Positions 26,668 through 34,759 of a DNA stretch of 50,004 nt are shown one piece after another (position 1 is the stretch's first letter; every line of letters begins with the position of its first letter). The notes under the pieces are model-generated. The model had not been told where the DNA came from. It worked only from the letters and a program-made list of their open reading frames with translations, and ran no database searches. Source of the DNA: JBFMEX01 sp040752215 (GTDB lineage Bacteria; Pseudomonadota; Alphaproteobacteria; Rhizobiales; Hyphomicrobiaceae); assembly GCA_040752215.1 (NCBI GenBank), contig JBFMEX010000009.1:1-50004 (forward strand), read 5' to 3'. The translations under genes and the position numbers were made by a program.

Positions 26668-27561
26668 TCAGTGGCCGGCAGCCCTTGCTGCCTCCTTCGC
26701 CTGCAGCTCGGCGAGCGCCTGCTCGTCGGTCTTCATGATGCCGAAGTCGAGCAGCATGTCCTCGAGCTCCTCCATCGTGATCGGCGTCGGGATGGTGCCC
26801 TTGCCGGAGTTCGCGTGGATCTTCTCGGCGAGTTGGCGATACTCCTGCGCCTGCTGGCTGTCGGGAGCGTACTGGATCACCGTCTGCTTTCTCAGCTCGG
26901 CGTGCTGAACGATGTTGTCGCGCGGCACGAAGTGGACGAGCTTGGAGTTCAGGCGCGCGGCCAGCGCCTCGGCAAGATCGAGCTCGCGGTCGGTCTGGCG
27001 CTCGTTGCAGATCAGGCCGCCGAGCCGCACGCCGCCCGAATGCGCGTACTTCAGAATGCCCTTGGCGATGTTGTTGGCAGCATAGAGCGCCATCATCTCG
27101 CCGGACATGACGATGTAGATCTCCTGCGCCTTGTTCTCGCGGATCGGCATGGCGAAGCCGCCGCACACGACGTCGCCGAGCACGTCGTAGGAGACGTAGT
27201 CGACATCATCATACGCGCCGTTCTCCTCGAGGAAGTTGATCGAGGTGATGACGCCGCGGCCGGCGCAGCCGACGCCAGGCTCCGGACCGCCCGACTCGAC
27301 GCATTTGATGCCCTTGTAGCCGACCTTCAGCACCTGCTCGAGCTCGAGATCCTCGACGGAGCCTTCCTCGGCCGCGAGGTGCAGAACTGTGTCCTGTGCC
27401 TTCGCGTTGAGGATGAGGCGCGTCGAATCGGCCTTCGGATCACAGCCGACGATCAGGATCTTCTGGTCGAGCTCGACGAGAGCGGCGAGCGTGTTTTGCG
27501 AGGTGGTGGACTTACCGATACCACCCTTGCCGTAGAATGCGATCTGGCGCAGCGAGCTCAT
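26668..27561 (-). CDS. nifH: Nitrogenase iron protein NifH
   Basis: The 297-residue dinitrogenase reductase has the P-loop GKGGIGKST (residues 11-19), [4Fe-4S] ligands Cys99 and Cys133, and Arg102 in GCAGRGV, the residue ADP-ribosylated in organisms with DraT (no draT is in this window). It delivers electrons to NifDK with ATP hydrolysis and also takes part in cofactor maturation. AAAGGAA lies before the ATG, and the gene follows a sigma-54 promoter. Confidence 0.98.
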   Translation of the reverse strand: MSSLRQIAFYGKGGIGKSTTSQNTLAALVELDQKILIVGCDPKADSTRLILNAKAQDTVLHLAAEEGSVEDLELEQVLKVGYKGIKCVESGGPEPGVGCAGRGVITSINFLEENGAYDDVDYVSYDVLGDVVCGGFAMPIRENKAQEIYIVMSGEMMALYAANNIAKGILKYAHSGGVRLGGLICNERQTDRELDLAEALAARLNSKLVHFVPRDNIVQHAELRKQTVIQYAPDSQQAQEYRQLAEKIHANSGKGTIPTPITMEELEDMLLDFGIMKTDEQALAELQAKEAARAAGH

Positions 27562-27634
27562 GGGGTTTCCTTTCGGTTCGAGCATGTTCGAATGTCGGCG
27601 GCTGGGTGCGATCGACCTGCCGTCCTCACTCCTT

Positions 27635-27650
27635 CGCAATCGCCGTGCCA
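27635..27650 (-). promoter_or_regulatory. Sigma-54 promoter of nifHDK
   Basis: The minus strand reads TGGCACGGCGATTGCG, matching TGGCAC-N5-TTGC. It leaves an untranslated leader of about 60 bases before nifH. It should drive nifHDKENX through the hemerythrin gene. Confidence 0.92.
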
Positions 27651-27681
27651 ACCTCGAAAATTCTGCAAAACCCTTGTATTC

Positions 27682-27698
27682 GTTGACGTTCTGTCAAC
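27682..27698. repeat. Inverted repeat GTTGAC-N5-GTCAAC in nifH promoter
   Basis: A perfect 6-bp palindrome with a 5-base spacer lies between the NifA site and the sigma-54 promoter. It is not a standard FNR/FixK box (TTGAT-N4-ATCAA), since the spacer and the half-site differ. No regulator can be named. Confidence 0.5.
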
Positions 27699-27728
27699 AT
27701 GCGCCAGCCGCTGCCGGCGTCTCACGCA

Positions 27729-27744
27729 TGTGGGGAATTCGACA
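27729..27744. promoter_or_regulatory. NifA upstream activator sequence for nifHDK
   Basis: The sequence is a perfect TGT-N10-ACA (TGTGGGGAATTCGACA), 79 bp upstream of the nifH -24 element. Confidence 0.88.
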
Positions 27745-27851
27745 ATGGCCGACAGAACGCGTGACATCCGGTGCTGGCCACGTGCCGCAGAACGCAGGCG
27801 GCGCGAGCCTCGGGTGAGGACCGCGCCGCACGTCTTCCGATCCGATCCGAT

Positions 27852-28727
27852 TCACACAGAGGCGATGGCCGCGATTGCGGCCGGTAAGGCGCAGGCGAGC
27901 GGCTCGATGCCGTGCTCGGCGAAAAAGCGCTCTTCCATCCGTGTCGGTTCGAAGTCCATGACAGCGTAGGAGGGGCCGCCCGAACGCTTCATGATCTGGC
28001 GCGCGTAGGTTCGCAGCATCTGGTCATCGAATCGGCAGCCGATGAACAGGAAGCCGCGCCCGGTCCGTCGCTGCTGGACGGTATCTGGGATGGGCGACTG
28101 GATGTCGATCTCCGTCAGAACCTCGACATAGTCGCTGTCGGCGACCAGGAAGTTGTGCGCCGGCGCGACCGAGCCGTGCGGCTTGTAGATGATCGTGCGG
28201 GCGGTCGCCGCCTGCTCCGACGGAATCTCGACGCCTTCCGGGGCGTAGCATTTGACCCACACGTCGCGCGTTTCCAGCGCTCGCGTCACACCCTGCACCT
28301 CGGCAAAATCCCGACGCCCCGCCTCTCGGAACGCACGCGCGAGCGCGGCGTCATACCAGGTATCGACGATTAGCGGGATCTGCAGCCGTGCGAGCCATGC
28401 ATGCAGCGCGCCGGGCTCCACCGGGGCCTCGAAGATGTCGGCGAGAATGGCAACCAGCGTCTTGCGATGGCGGCGCTGCTCGATGAACTGGGCCGTTCCC
28501 CACATGTTGCCGCGCAACTTCGCACCCACCGGCGCCCGCTCGTGCAAGGCCATCGCCAACGCGACCGGCGTGATCGGCACGCGGCTCGCGGTGCACGCGC
28601 CGAGCACTCCTGGACCGAGATATGGAATGATTCGACCCATGGCGATTTCAGCCGCAATCCGCTTCAGCCGCTGGAGAGCGGCCGGCGGCGGGTCGAGCGT
28701 ATCCGCAAGGCGCATGGCGCTGCTCAT
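27852..28727 (-). CDS. SIR2-like domain protein at end of nifB operon
   Basis: The 291-residue protein has features of the SIR2-like family: PYLGPGVLG near the N-terminus in place of the GAG motif of true sirtuins, IIYKPHGSVAPAHNFLVAD in the middle and FLFIGCRFDDQMLRTYARQI near the C-terminus. Such proteins bind NAD and in other settings hydrolyse it. AGGAGG followed by 9 bases supports the ATG at 28727. It lies 60 bp behind nifT. I believe similar genes occur in other alphaproteobacterial nif clusters, but the role is unknown. Confidence 0.72.
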   Translation of the reverse strand: MSSAMRLADTLDPPPAALQRLKRIAAEIAMGRIIPYLGPGVLGACTASRVPITPVALAMALHERAPVGAKLRGNMWGTAQFIEQRRHRKTLVAILADIFEAPVEPGALHAWLARLQIPLIVDTWYDAALARAFREAGRRDFAEVQGVTRALETRDVWVKCYAPEGVEIPSEQAATARTIIYKPHGSVAPAHNFLVADSDYVEVLTEIDIQSPIPDTVQQRRTGRGFLFIGCRFDDQMLRTYARQIMKRSGGPSYAVMDFEPTRMEERFFAEHGIEPLACALPAAIAAIASV

Positions 28728-28787
28728 GCTTTCCATCCTCCTGTGTCGCAAGTCGCTCCGGAGCGTACGCGCTGCGACCACCTCACC

Positions 28788-29000
28788 TCACGCCGCGTCG
28801 GCCAGTTTGCGCGCTTCCACCGTGATCGGCAGGCGTGTGTTCTCGGCCATTTCCGGCAGCTCGAGTCGCCAGCCGTTCTTCAGCAGCACCCATCCACCCC
28901 ACAGCGCAGGCTTCTCCGCCTCGACGATCGCTTCCTCGAGGTCCTTCTTCGGCACATAGACCGAGTACCCCGCCGCAACCTTCCGAATCATCACTTTCAC
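28788..29000 (-). CDS. nifT: NifT/FixU family protein
   Basis: The 70-residue protein reads MKVMIRKVAAGYSVYVPKKD from a GTG start, the usual NifT N-terminus, followed by GGWVLLKNGWRLELP. The GTG overlaps the nifZ stop (GTGA) and has AGGAG 7 bases before it, which decides the start over an internal ATG. NifT is conserved in nif clusters and its function is poorly defined. Confidence 0.9.
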   Translation of the reverse strand: MKVMIRKVAAGYSVYVPKKDLEEAIVEAEKPALWGGWVLLKNGWRLELPEMAENTRLPITVEARKLADAA

Positions 29001-29308
29001 GATGTCGCTCCTTCCTTCCGGCCCGCCGCCACCTCGGCCGTGCCGAGATAGCGTGTCAGCTCCTTGCCACGCATGCCAACGATCGTGCCCCGGTCGATCC
29101 ACTCGACCGCGTAGATGAAGAACGCCTGCAGGAAGGTGCCGATGTCGCGGACGTAGCCGACCTCACCCTTCTTGACGACGATCTCGCCGATCTCGCGTCC
29201 GCGCACGGTACCGTCGTTGCGGATGTTCTTCAGCGACACGACCTTCTCGCCCGGCCGGAACAGTGGCGGCCTGAAGATCTCGACATCCTGCTCACGCCCC
29301 AGTCCCAT
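28997..29308 (-). CDS. nifZ: NifZ
   Basis: The 103-residue protein has the NifZ core FRPGEKVVSLKNIRNDGTV and GEVGYVRDIGTFLQAFFIYA, an SH3-like fold. NifZ helps the second P-cluster of the MoFe protein form. The start ATG lies 17 bases inside the preceding LRV gene, and the end overlaps nifT. Confidence 0.92.
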   Translation of the reverse strand: MGLGREQDVEIFRPPLFRPGEKVVSLKNIRNDGTVRGREIGEIVVKKGEVGYVRDIGTFLQAFFIYAVEWIDRGTIVGMRGKELTRYLGTAEVAAGRKEGATS

Positions 29309-30077
29309 CGTCACCTCCCTCGCTGCATTGCAGACGCGCGAGCGCGGTCTTGCGCACCTCGGCGTCGCGGTCACACGACAGATACGCGAGAAGCGCGGCA
29401 GAGCAGCGCTCGGCAACGACGAAGCGCACGCGCAGATCCTCGTCGTGCGCCAGAATGTCGAGCTGGTGTGGCTTGAGGCGGAGCGCCACCTCCAGCCGTA
29501 CCAGCGGATCGTCGTCGAACATCATCGGAGCGAGGATGTCGCCTGGTGCTCTCCGCGCGACGATGCGGCGGACGTCGCTGACGGGATCATTTCGCGCGAC
29601 CACGAGCAGGTCTGGCGCAACGCGACGTGCGGCGACGCAGCGCACCGCATAGTCCTCGTCGCCGAGCAGATCGACGAGGTCCTTGCCCTCGGCGCGATAA
29701 GCGACCGCGAGGCGCACCCTGCGATCGCTGTCGTTCTTCAACGCGGCGAGCCTGTTGAGCGGAAGGCGATAGGCGACCATCGCCCTGACGTCGGGCTCGG
29801 GGTCTGCAATGAGCTTCGGGATTAGAAAGATGCTGGCGTGCTTTGCCGCCAGCACGCGCAACTCCGCATAGGAATGCGCGAGATAGCGGTTCGCCAGCGC
29901 CGGATTACTCGCGAGGAAGCGATCGATGTGCCTTGACCGGCGGTCGCGGACGCAGATGCGACCGAGATCGCAGCGCCCCTCGGCGCGCATCGCCTCGTGC
30001 GGGCAATCCTTGCAGGAAACCGGACGCCCGAGCCAGTCGACCGCATCGACGCCTTCCGCTGCAGAGGTATCGGACAT
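29292..30077 (-). CDS. Leucine-rich-variant (LRV) Fe-S protein
   Basis: The 261-residue protein begins with a cysteine cluster, SCKDCPHEAMRAEGRCDLGR followed by IC, typical of the [4Fe-4S] domain of LRV proteins such as the Azotobacter nif-linked one. It is followed by about seven HEAT-like variant repeats with the pattern D-VR--VA-R. The role is unknown; repeats of this type bind proteins. It is sandwiched between fdxN and nifZ, as in related clusters. Confidence 0.87.
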   Translation of the reverse strand: MSDTSAAEGVDAVDWLGRPVSCKDCPHEAMRAEGRCDLGRICVRDRRSRHIDRFLASNPALANRYLAHSYAELRVLAAKHASIFLIPKLIADPEPDVRAMVAYRLPLNRLAALKNDSDRRVRLAVAYRAEGKDLVDLLGDEDYAVRCVAARRVAPDLLVVARNDPVSDVRRIVARRAPGDILAPMMFDDDPLVRLEVALRLKPHQLDILAHDEDLRVRFVVAERCSAALLAYLSCDRDAEVRKTALARLQCSEGGDDGTGA

Positions 30078-30108
30078 CACGCTCTCCCGCCGTGCCCGAC
30101 GCGGCGCA

Positions 30109-30303
30109 TCAAGCCTTGACGCACGTCTTCGGGACCGGACACACCTCGGCGCACTGCGGCTTGTCGAAATGCCCGACGCACTCGACGCACTTAGCCGCGT
30201 CGATGACATAGGTGTCGCCCTTCATCTTGATGGCGGCCGTTGGACACTCGAACTCGCAGGCGCCGCACACGGTGCACTGGGACGTGATGATCTTGTAGGC
30301 CAT
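30109..30303 (-). CDS. fdxN: 2[4Fe-4S] ferredoxin FdxN
   Basis: The 64-residue ferredoxin has CTVCGACEFECPTAAI and a second motif in which CVEC is separated by an insertion from CAEVCP, as in bacterial ferredoxins next to nifB. It probably donates electrons to NifB or nitrogenase. It starts at ATG 30303, 39 bases after nifB. Confidence 0.93.
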   Translation of the reverse strand: MAYKIITSQCTVCGACEFECPTAAIKMKGDTYVIDAAKCVECVGHFDKPQCAEVCPVPKTCVKA

Positions 30304-30341
30304 TTCGAATCTCCTTTGCCTGCTGGGATTGCCCAACTTGC

Positions 30342-30362
30342 CTCAGGCCGAGAGCGCCTGAG
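30342..30362. repeat. Inverted repeat over the nifB stop
   Basis: CTCAGGC and GCCTGAG form a 7-bp perfect stem with a 7-base loop that spans the nifB stop codon. It may stabilise or attenuate the message between nifB and fdxN. Only the pairing is seen. Confidence 0.35.
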
Positions 30363-31824
30363 ATGGAGCGGCAACAGCGCTCGCGTAGTAGTTCGAGATC
30401 GCGGTCTCGATGTAGTCGAAGGCGTAGGCGTCGGTGACGGCGATGCCGGCCTTGGCCAGATCCTTGCGGGGACAATCGCCAATCTTGGAGCAGAGCACCG
30501 CGTCGACTCCGTCGAGAGTGCGGATGACGCTCTCGAGCGTCGCATCCTCGCCGAAGCCGCCGAGGCAGTAGGCGTCCTCGACCTTGCGGTGTCCGATGAA
30601 GGTCACGCCATCGGGCCCCGCCTCGTAGACCTGGAACTCCCGGGCGTGACCGAAGTGCTCGTTGACTCGCCCCCCGCCCTTTGTGGCGACGGCAACGAGA
30701 ATGACGCGGTCGGCCGCCTGCCTGAGCGCGTTGACGGCGCGGGTCTTGGCTTCGACGTGATCGCCGCGCTCCTTCGCAACGATCTGGCGATAGGCGTCGC
30801 GCTTCGATGCGTCGTAGACGACTTCGTCGGGCAGTTGGTCGAGCGTGAACTCCTGGCCGCGATCCTCACCGAGCAGCCCGACCGCGTCGGCACGGCACTG
30901 GCGGCAATGGCGCATCAAGTTGGCGCCGCCCGCGCAGGCGTCCTGGAGCGACTTCAGCTCCGCGTGTGTCGGCCCCCTCTGCCCCGTGAGACCGAAGTGC
31001 GTGCCGTGTGCGGCATCGGAGATGAGCGGCATGATGTTGTGCAGGAAGGCACCGCGCTTCTTGACCTCGGCATTGACGACCTTCAGGTGCTCGTCGTTGA
31101 TACCGGGGATCATCACCGAGTTGATCTTGGTGAGGATGCCGCGAGCCGTCAGCATCTCGAGTCCCTGCATCTGTCGCTCGTGCAGGATCTGCGAAGCCTC
31201 TAGCCCCGTGTAGCGCCTGTTACGGTAGTAGATCCAGGGATAGATCCTGGTTCCGATCTCCGGATCGACCATATTGATCGTGATTGTCACATGGTCGACG
31301 TTCATCCGAGCAAGCTCGTCGACGTGATCCGGCAGAGCCAGTCCATTGGTCGAGATGCACAGCTTGATGTCGGGAATGGCACGCGAAACGGCGTCGAACG
31401 TCGCTTTCGTCTTGCGCCAGTCGTAGCAGGCATCTCCCGGGCCAGCGATCCCGAGCACCGAGAGCTGAGGCACTTCGTTGGCCACCGTCACGACCTTGCG
31501 CAGGGCCTGATCCGGCGTGAGTTTCTCGGAGACGACACCCGGCCGGCTTTCGTTGGCGCAATCGTACTTGCGATTGCAGTAGTTGCACTGGATGTTGCAG
31601 GCGGGAGCGACGGCGACGTGCATCCTCGCAAAGTAGTGGTGCGCCTCCTCCGAATAGCACGGGTGATCCTTGATCTTGGCCCAGACCTCGGGCGGCATGT
31701 CGCCCGGTCCTGCACTGGAGCCGCACGACGACGACGAGCAACCACCGGAGGCGATGTCGGCGCGCATGGTGTCAAGGCTGCTATCGGCGAGGAGATCGTC
31801 GAAGGCTACGAGCTGACCGGACAT
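30343..31824 (-). CDS. nifB: FeMo-cofactor biosynthesis radical-SAM protein NifB
   Basis: The 493-residue enzyme builds the 8Fe core NifB-co. It has the radical SAM triad Cys76, Cys80 and Cys83 (PACNIQCNYC) and a C-terminal NifX-like domain from about residue 355 (GRVNEHFGHAREFQVYEAG). An early Ser/Cys/Gly-rich stretch (SGGCSSSSCGSSAG) precedes the core. The ATG at 31824 is used; the 118-residue upstream frame runs through the sigma-54 promoter. Confidence 0.96.
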   Translation of the reverse strand: MSGQLVAFDDLLADSSLDTMRADIASGGCSSSSCGSSAGPGDMPPEVWAKIKDHPCYSEEAHHYFARMHVAVAPACNIQCNYCNRKYDCANESRPGVVSEKLTPDQALRKVVTVANEVPQLSVLGIAGPGDACYDWRKTKATFDAVSRAIPDIKLCISTNGLALPDHVDELARMNVDHVTITINMVDPEIGTRIYPWIYYRNRRYTGLEASQILHERQMQGLEMLTARGILTKINSVMIPGINDEHLKVVNAEVKKRGAFLHNIMPLISDAAHGTHFGLTGQRGPTHAELKSLQDACAGGANLMRHCRQCRADAVGLLGEDRGQEFTLDQLPDEVVYDASKRDAYRQIVAKERGDHVEAKTRAVNALRQAADRVILVAVATKGGGRVNEHFGHAREFQVYEAGPDGVTFIGHRKVEDAYCLGGFGEDATLESVIRTLDGVDAVLCSKIGDCPRKDLAKAGIAVTDAYAFDYIETAISNYYASAVAAPSQALSA

Positions 31825-31892
31825 CGCGCACTCCCGTTGGTTTCGATCCGCGGCATCGGCCCGCTCCGTCCGCGCGCCGCAACGAGAGGCCT

Positions 31893-31908
31893 TGCAACGC
31901 TGGTGCCA
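31893..31908 (-). promoter_or_regulatory. Sigma-54 promoter of nifB operon
   Basis: The minus strand reads TGGCACCAGCGTTGCA, a full consensus match. It lies about 69 bp before nifB and should drive nifB-fdxN-LRV-nifZ-nifT-SIR2-like. Confidence 0.93.
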
Positions 31909-31974
31909 ATCAACACTTGCCTGTGTTTGCTCGCCTTTTTCGCCCCGCGTCGGGTCGGTTGCCGACACGACGAT

Positions 31975-31990
31975 TGTCGCAATGCCAACA
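31975..31990. promoter_or_regulatory. NifA upstream activator sequence for nifB
   Basis: The sequence is a perfect TGT-N10-ACA (TGTCGCAATGCCAACA), 67 bp upstream of the nifB -24 element. Confidence 0.87.
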
Positions 31991-32175
31991 GAGCCCGGCG
32001 CACGGGAGCGCATAAGGTCCCTCGCGGGCAATAGGCCGAGTGGCATGAGATGCGTCGAGATCAGCACTCTCGCTGAGAGCGCACGGTCGTCCGACCGCTC
32101 AACTGCCGGACGCGGTTGCCGGCGATCCGATGGCGCTTCGAGTGCGACCTGTCGAGACGGAAGCGCCTCGCGCTT

Positions 32176-32199
32176 CATCGAAAGCGTGAATCGTACCCT
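32176..32199. repeat. 24-bp dispersed repeat, copy 1 (nifA stop)
   Basis: The minus strand reads AGGGTACGATTCACGCTTTC then GATG. It matches 38790-38813 at 22 of 24 bases in the same orientation. It overlaps the nifA stop codon. The origin is unknown. Confidence 0.6.
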
Positions 32200-33967
32200 A
32201 GAAGCGCTTCAAGGGCACGTTGTGACGCTTCAAGGCATAGCCGATCTGGCGCGGGGTCAGGTTGAGCAGGCGCGCCGCCTTCGCCTGCACCCAGCCACAG
32301 CGTTCCATGGCCTCTACGAGCTTCTCGCGCGAGACGAGAAGCCCCGTCGGCCCGCAGGCCTCCGGCGAAACGCACGCCCCTTCACCGTGTTCCTCCGCTC
32401 CGCACGTACAGGGCTTCTCGCGCAAAGCATCGCTCGGCTCGACAACCGCAAGCGGCTCGTCGATGCGCTTGGGCTGGGCACTCGGCAGAGAGATGCCCGG
32501 CGGGCTTGGCGAGCGCGCCTCGCGGCTGCGCGTCTTCCAGAGCGTCGCCGACAGGCATTCTCCATGGCCGCATCCGAAGTCCTGCGCCTCGACGGAGTCT
32601 CCCTTCGCCATGGTCGCCGTGCGGTAGATGCAGTTCTGCAGCTCCCTCACGTTCCCCGGGAAGTAGCAGGATTTCAGCACGCCGATCGCACTTTCGGTCA
32701 GGTGCAGCTCGCGATCGTTCTCGCGGTTGAACTGGTTGAGGAACGAGCGCGCCAGCGCTGGAATGTCGCCCTTTCGGTCGCGCAGTGCGGGCAGCATCAG
32801 CGGGATGACGGAGATGCGATAGTAGAGATCGGCACGGAATGTACCGCGCGTTACGGCGTCCTCGAGGTCACGGTTCGTCGCCGCGACGACGCGCACGTTG
32901 ACCTTCTGCGTCCGCGTCGAGCCGACGCGATCGAACTCGCCCTCCTGCAGAACACGCAGCAGCTTGGCCTGGAATGCCGCCGAAATCTCACCGATCTCGT
33001 CGAGAAATATCGTGCCACCGTCCGCCAGCTCGAAGCGCCCCTTGCGCGCGCTGACGGCTCCCGTGAACGCCCCCTTCTCGTGGCCGAACAGTTCCGATTC
33101 CAGCACCGATTCCGGCAGTGCCGCACAGTTCACCTTGATGAATGGTGCCTTGGCCCGCGGCGACAGCTCGTGGATGGCGCGCGCAAAGAGCTCTTTGCCG
33201 GTACCCGACTCGCCGCGCAGCAGAACCGTGGCGTTGGACTTTGCCACGACCTCGATCTTCTCGATCAGACTCCGGATGGGCCTGCTGTCGCCGATGATGC
33301 CGGCGACGGAGGCGCGCAAGCGGGCCGGCTGCCTGCCGTCGAGCTGCTTCTCGAGCAGCCTCGACCGCTCCATCAAGCGCTCGCGGTCGCGAGCGATGAC
33401 TTGATGAAGGTGCACGGTCTGCCCGATCAGGTTGGCGACCATGGAGAGAAAGCGCACATCGTAATCGAAGGCCGAAGCGTTGCCTGCATCACGCGGGCGG
33501 TCGATCGACAGGGTCCCGATCGCACGCCCGTCGATCTTGATCGGAACGCAGATGAAGCCGGACGGCTCCCGCGACGTCGCCAGCACCGAGGCCGCGAAGT
33601 GGGGACTCTTCGCGACGTTGTCGACAATCAGCGGCATCCCTGTCGCGATAACCTGATCGAGCGCGGTTCTCGGATGGTCGATGACACCTTCGCTCTCCAG
33701 TGCCTCCGACCAGCAGACGCCGACGTAGCAGCCGCGGATGTCGGCGCTGTCCAGCAGCATGATCGTGCCGTGGCGAAGATCGAGAAAGCTCGACAACAGG
33801 TTCAGCACGCTTGAAAGCGTCGCCTCGAGGCGCGCTGGCCGGGCGAGAATCTTGGAGATTTCGTAGATCCCGCTGAGCGACACTTCCGCCAAGTCTCGAG
33901 GACCCGGTCGTGCGGGCGCAGACGCCTGGAAGAACGTCTTGTCCGACCGGTTCGGCTGGGAGCCCAT
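32198..33967 (-). CDS. nifA: NifA, sigma-54-dependent activator
   Basis: The 589-residue regulator has a GAF domain (about 30-190), an AAA+ domain with Walker A GESGTGKE (252-259), the sigma-54 contact GAFTGA (299-304) and Walker B FLDEIGE (321-327), then a Fis-type HTH at the C-terminus (about 547-585). Cys434, Cys446, Cys466 and Cys471 give the spacing C-x11-C-x19-C-x4-C, the known hallmark of oxygen-sensitive alphaproteobacterial NifA. Four more cysteines lie at 520-538. It activates the five promoters found here. No sigma-54 or FixK site was seen upstream of nifA itself. Confidence 0.96.
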   Translation of the reverse strand: MGSQPNRSDKTFFQASAPARPGPRDLAEVSLSGIYEISKILARPARLEATLSSVLNLLSSFLDLRHGTIMLLDSADIRGCYVGVCWSEALESEGVIDHPRTALDQVIATGMPLIVDNVAKSPHFAASVLATSREPSGFICVPIKIDGRAIGTLSIDRPRDAGNASAFDYDVRFLSMVANLIGQTVHLHQVIARDRERLMERSRLLEKQLDGRQPARLRASVAGIIGDSRPIRSLIEKIEVVAKSNATVLLRGESGTGKELFARAIHELSPRAKAPFIKVNCAALPESVLESELFGHEKGAFTGAVSARKGRFELADGGTIFLDEIGEISAAFQAKLLRVLQEGEFDRVGSTRTQKVNVRVVAATNRDLEDAVTRGTFRADLYYRISVIPLMLPALRDRKGDIPALARSFLNQFNRENDRELHLTESAIGVLKSCYFPGNVRELQNCIYRTATMAKGDSVEAQDFGCGHGECLSATLWKTRSREARSPSPPGISLPSAQPKRIDEPLAVVEPSDALREKPCTCGAEEHGEGACVSPEACGPTGLLVSREKLVEAMERCGWVQAKAARLLNLTPRQIGYALKRHNVPLKRF

Positions 33968-34192
33968 TGCGCCACCTCCGTCGTGGTGACCGGTTCAAAC
34001 GTCAGAGCCGTGACCTCTCCGGCCACTTTGCTGCATTGCAACAGGCTAGGCCCGAGGCCCCGCGTTTGTCGAGGTCAAGTTTCGAGCAAATCCCTGTTAT
34101 ATTGCGAGCAGAATGCCGTTTTGCGTTGCAGCACGCGCGGCGCCATACTGCCCGATGGATTGGCAGGTGCGTGTTGGTCTCGCAACCTGCAA
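33968..34192. other. nifA upstream region
   Basis: This is the nifA side of the divergent nifA/FeSII-like intergenic region (33968-34360). No clear -35/-10 pair, FNR/FixK box or sigma-54 site was recognised for nifA. The NifA site at 34193 serves the plus-strand operon; whether it also acts on nifA cannot be told. Confidence 0.4.
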
Positions 34193-34208
34193 TGTCGGAT
34201 TGCCGACA
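34193..34208. promoter_or_regulatory. NifA upstream activator sequence for the FeSII-like operon
   Basis: The sequence is a perfect TGT-N10-ACA (TGTCGGATTGCCGACA) in the divergent nifA/FeSII-like region. It lies 56 bp upstream of the plus-strand sigma-54 site. Confidence 0.85.
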
Positions 34209-34263
34209 GCGGCGCCAAGTCACGCAAATCACTTTTATCGCGCTTTTTCAAAGCATTACAGCG

Positions 34264-34279
34264 CGGCACGCGGCTTGCA
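34264..34279 (+). promoter_or_regulatory. Sigma-54 promoter of the FeSII-ferritin-ahpCD-mod operon
   Basis: The plus strand reads CGGCACGCGGCTTGCA. The essential GG (34265-34266) and GC (34277-34278) are ten bases apart; only the first base departs from TGGCAC. It lies about 82 bp before the FeSII-like ATG. Confidence 0.85.
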
Positions 34280-34360
34280 ACCGGCGTCTCGACGTCCGCT
34301 GCAGCATCGCCGGCGGGCTATCGAATAGCGAATGGAATTGGACACAAGGATCAAAATCCG

Positions 34361-34726
34361 ATGGCGCTTGTCACGTTTTCGTCTCCGCTCCTGAAAAAGG
34401 ATGTCACCGTCTACGCCATTGCCGGCGATTGCGGCACGATCCTTTCGATCGCCGAGAGTAATCACATTCCGTTGCCGTTCGAATGCCGCGACGGCAACTG
34501 TGGCTCGTGTCTCATCGAAGTGGAGCATCTCTCGGGCAAGGCGATGGGCGAGGCGCTCACCGAGAAGGAGAAGAGCTTGCTCAAGTCGCTCGGCAAGCTC
34601 TCGGCGGCCGATCTCGAGCGGGCCGAAGTCAGCGATCTCTCGCCGCGTCACCGTCTCGCCTGCCAGTACATCGTCCGCGACGAGGAAATCCGCGTGACGT
34701 TCACGGGCATGCCCGGCGGCGCCTGA
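34361..34726 (+). CDS. [2Fe-2S] protein like Shethna protein II (FeSII)
   Basis: The 121-residue plant-type ferredoxin has ligands Cys42, Cys47 and Cys50 (FECRDGNCGSC) and Cys101 (RLACQ). An inserted helical loop (about 65-95, TEKEKSLLKSLGKLSAADLE) and the terminal FTGMPGGA match, as I recall it, the Azotobacter FeSII protein, which binds nitrogenase under oxygen stress and protects it. A similar nif-linked ferredoxin in Rhodobacter is FdxD. It is the first gene behind a NifA/sigma-54 promoter. Protection is inferred from the family resemblance. Confidence 0.85.
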   Translation: MALVTFSSPLLKKDVTVYAIAGDCGTILSIAESNHIPLPFECRDGNCGSCLIEVEHLSGKAMGEALTEKEKSLLKSLGKLSAADLERAEVSDLSPRHRLACQYIVRDEEIRVTFTGMPGGA

Positions 34727-34759
34727 GCCCGTGCGTTCTCGACGCAGAGGAGGCGCGAC

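Noticed and set aside
31825..32178. 118-residue N-terminal extension of NifB
   Set aside because: The frame runs through the sigma-54 promoter and NifA site, so it is not translated from the nif promoter.
33968..34192. FNR/FixK box upstream of nifA
   Set aside because: No TTGAT-N4-ATCAA or close variant was found in this stretch.
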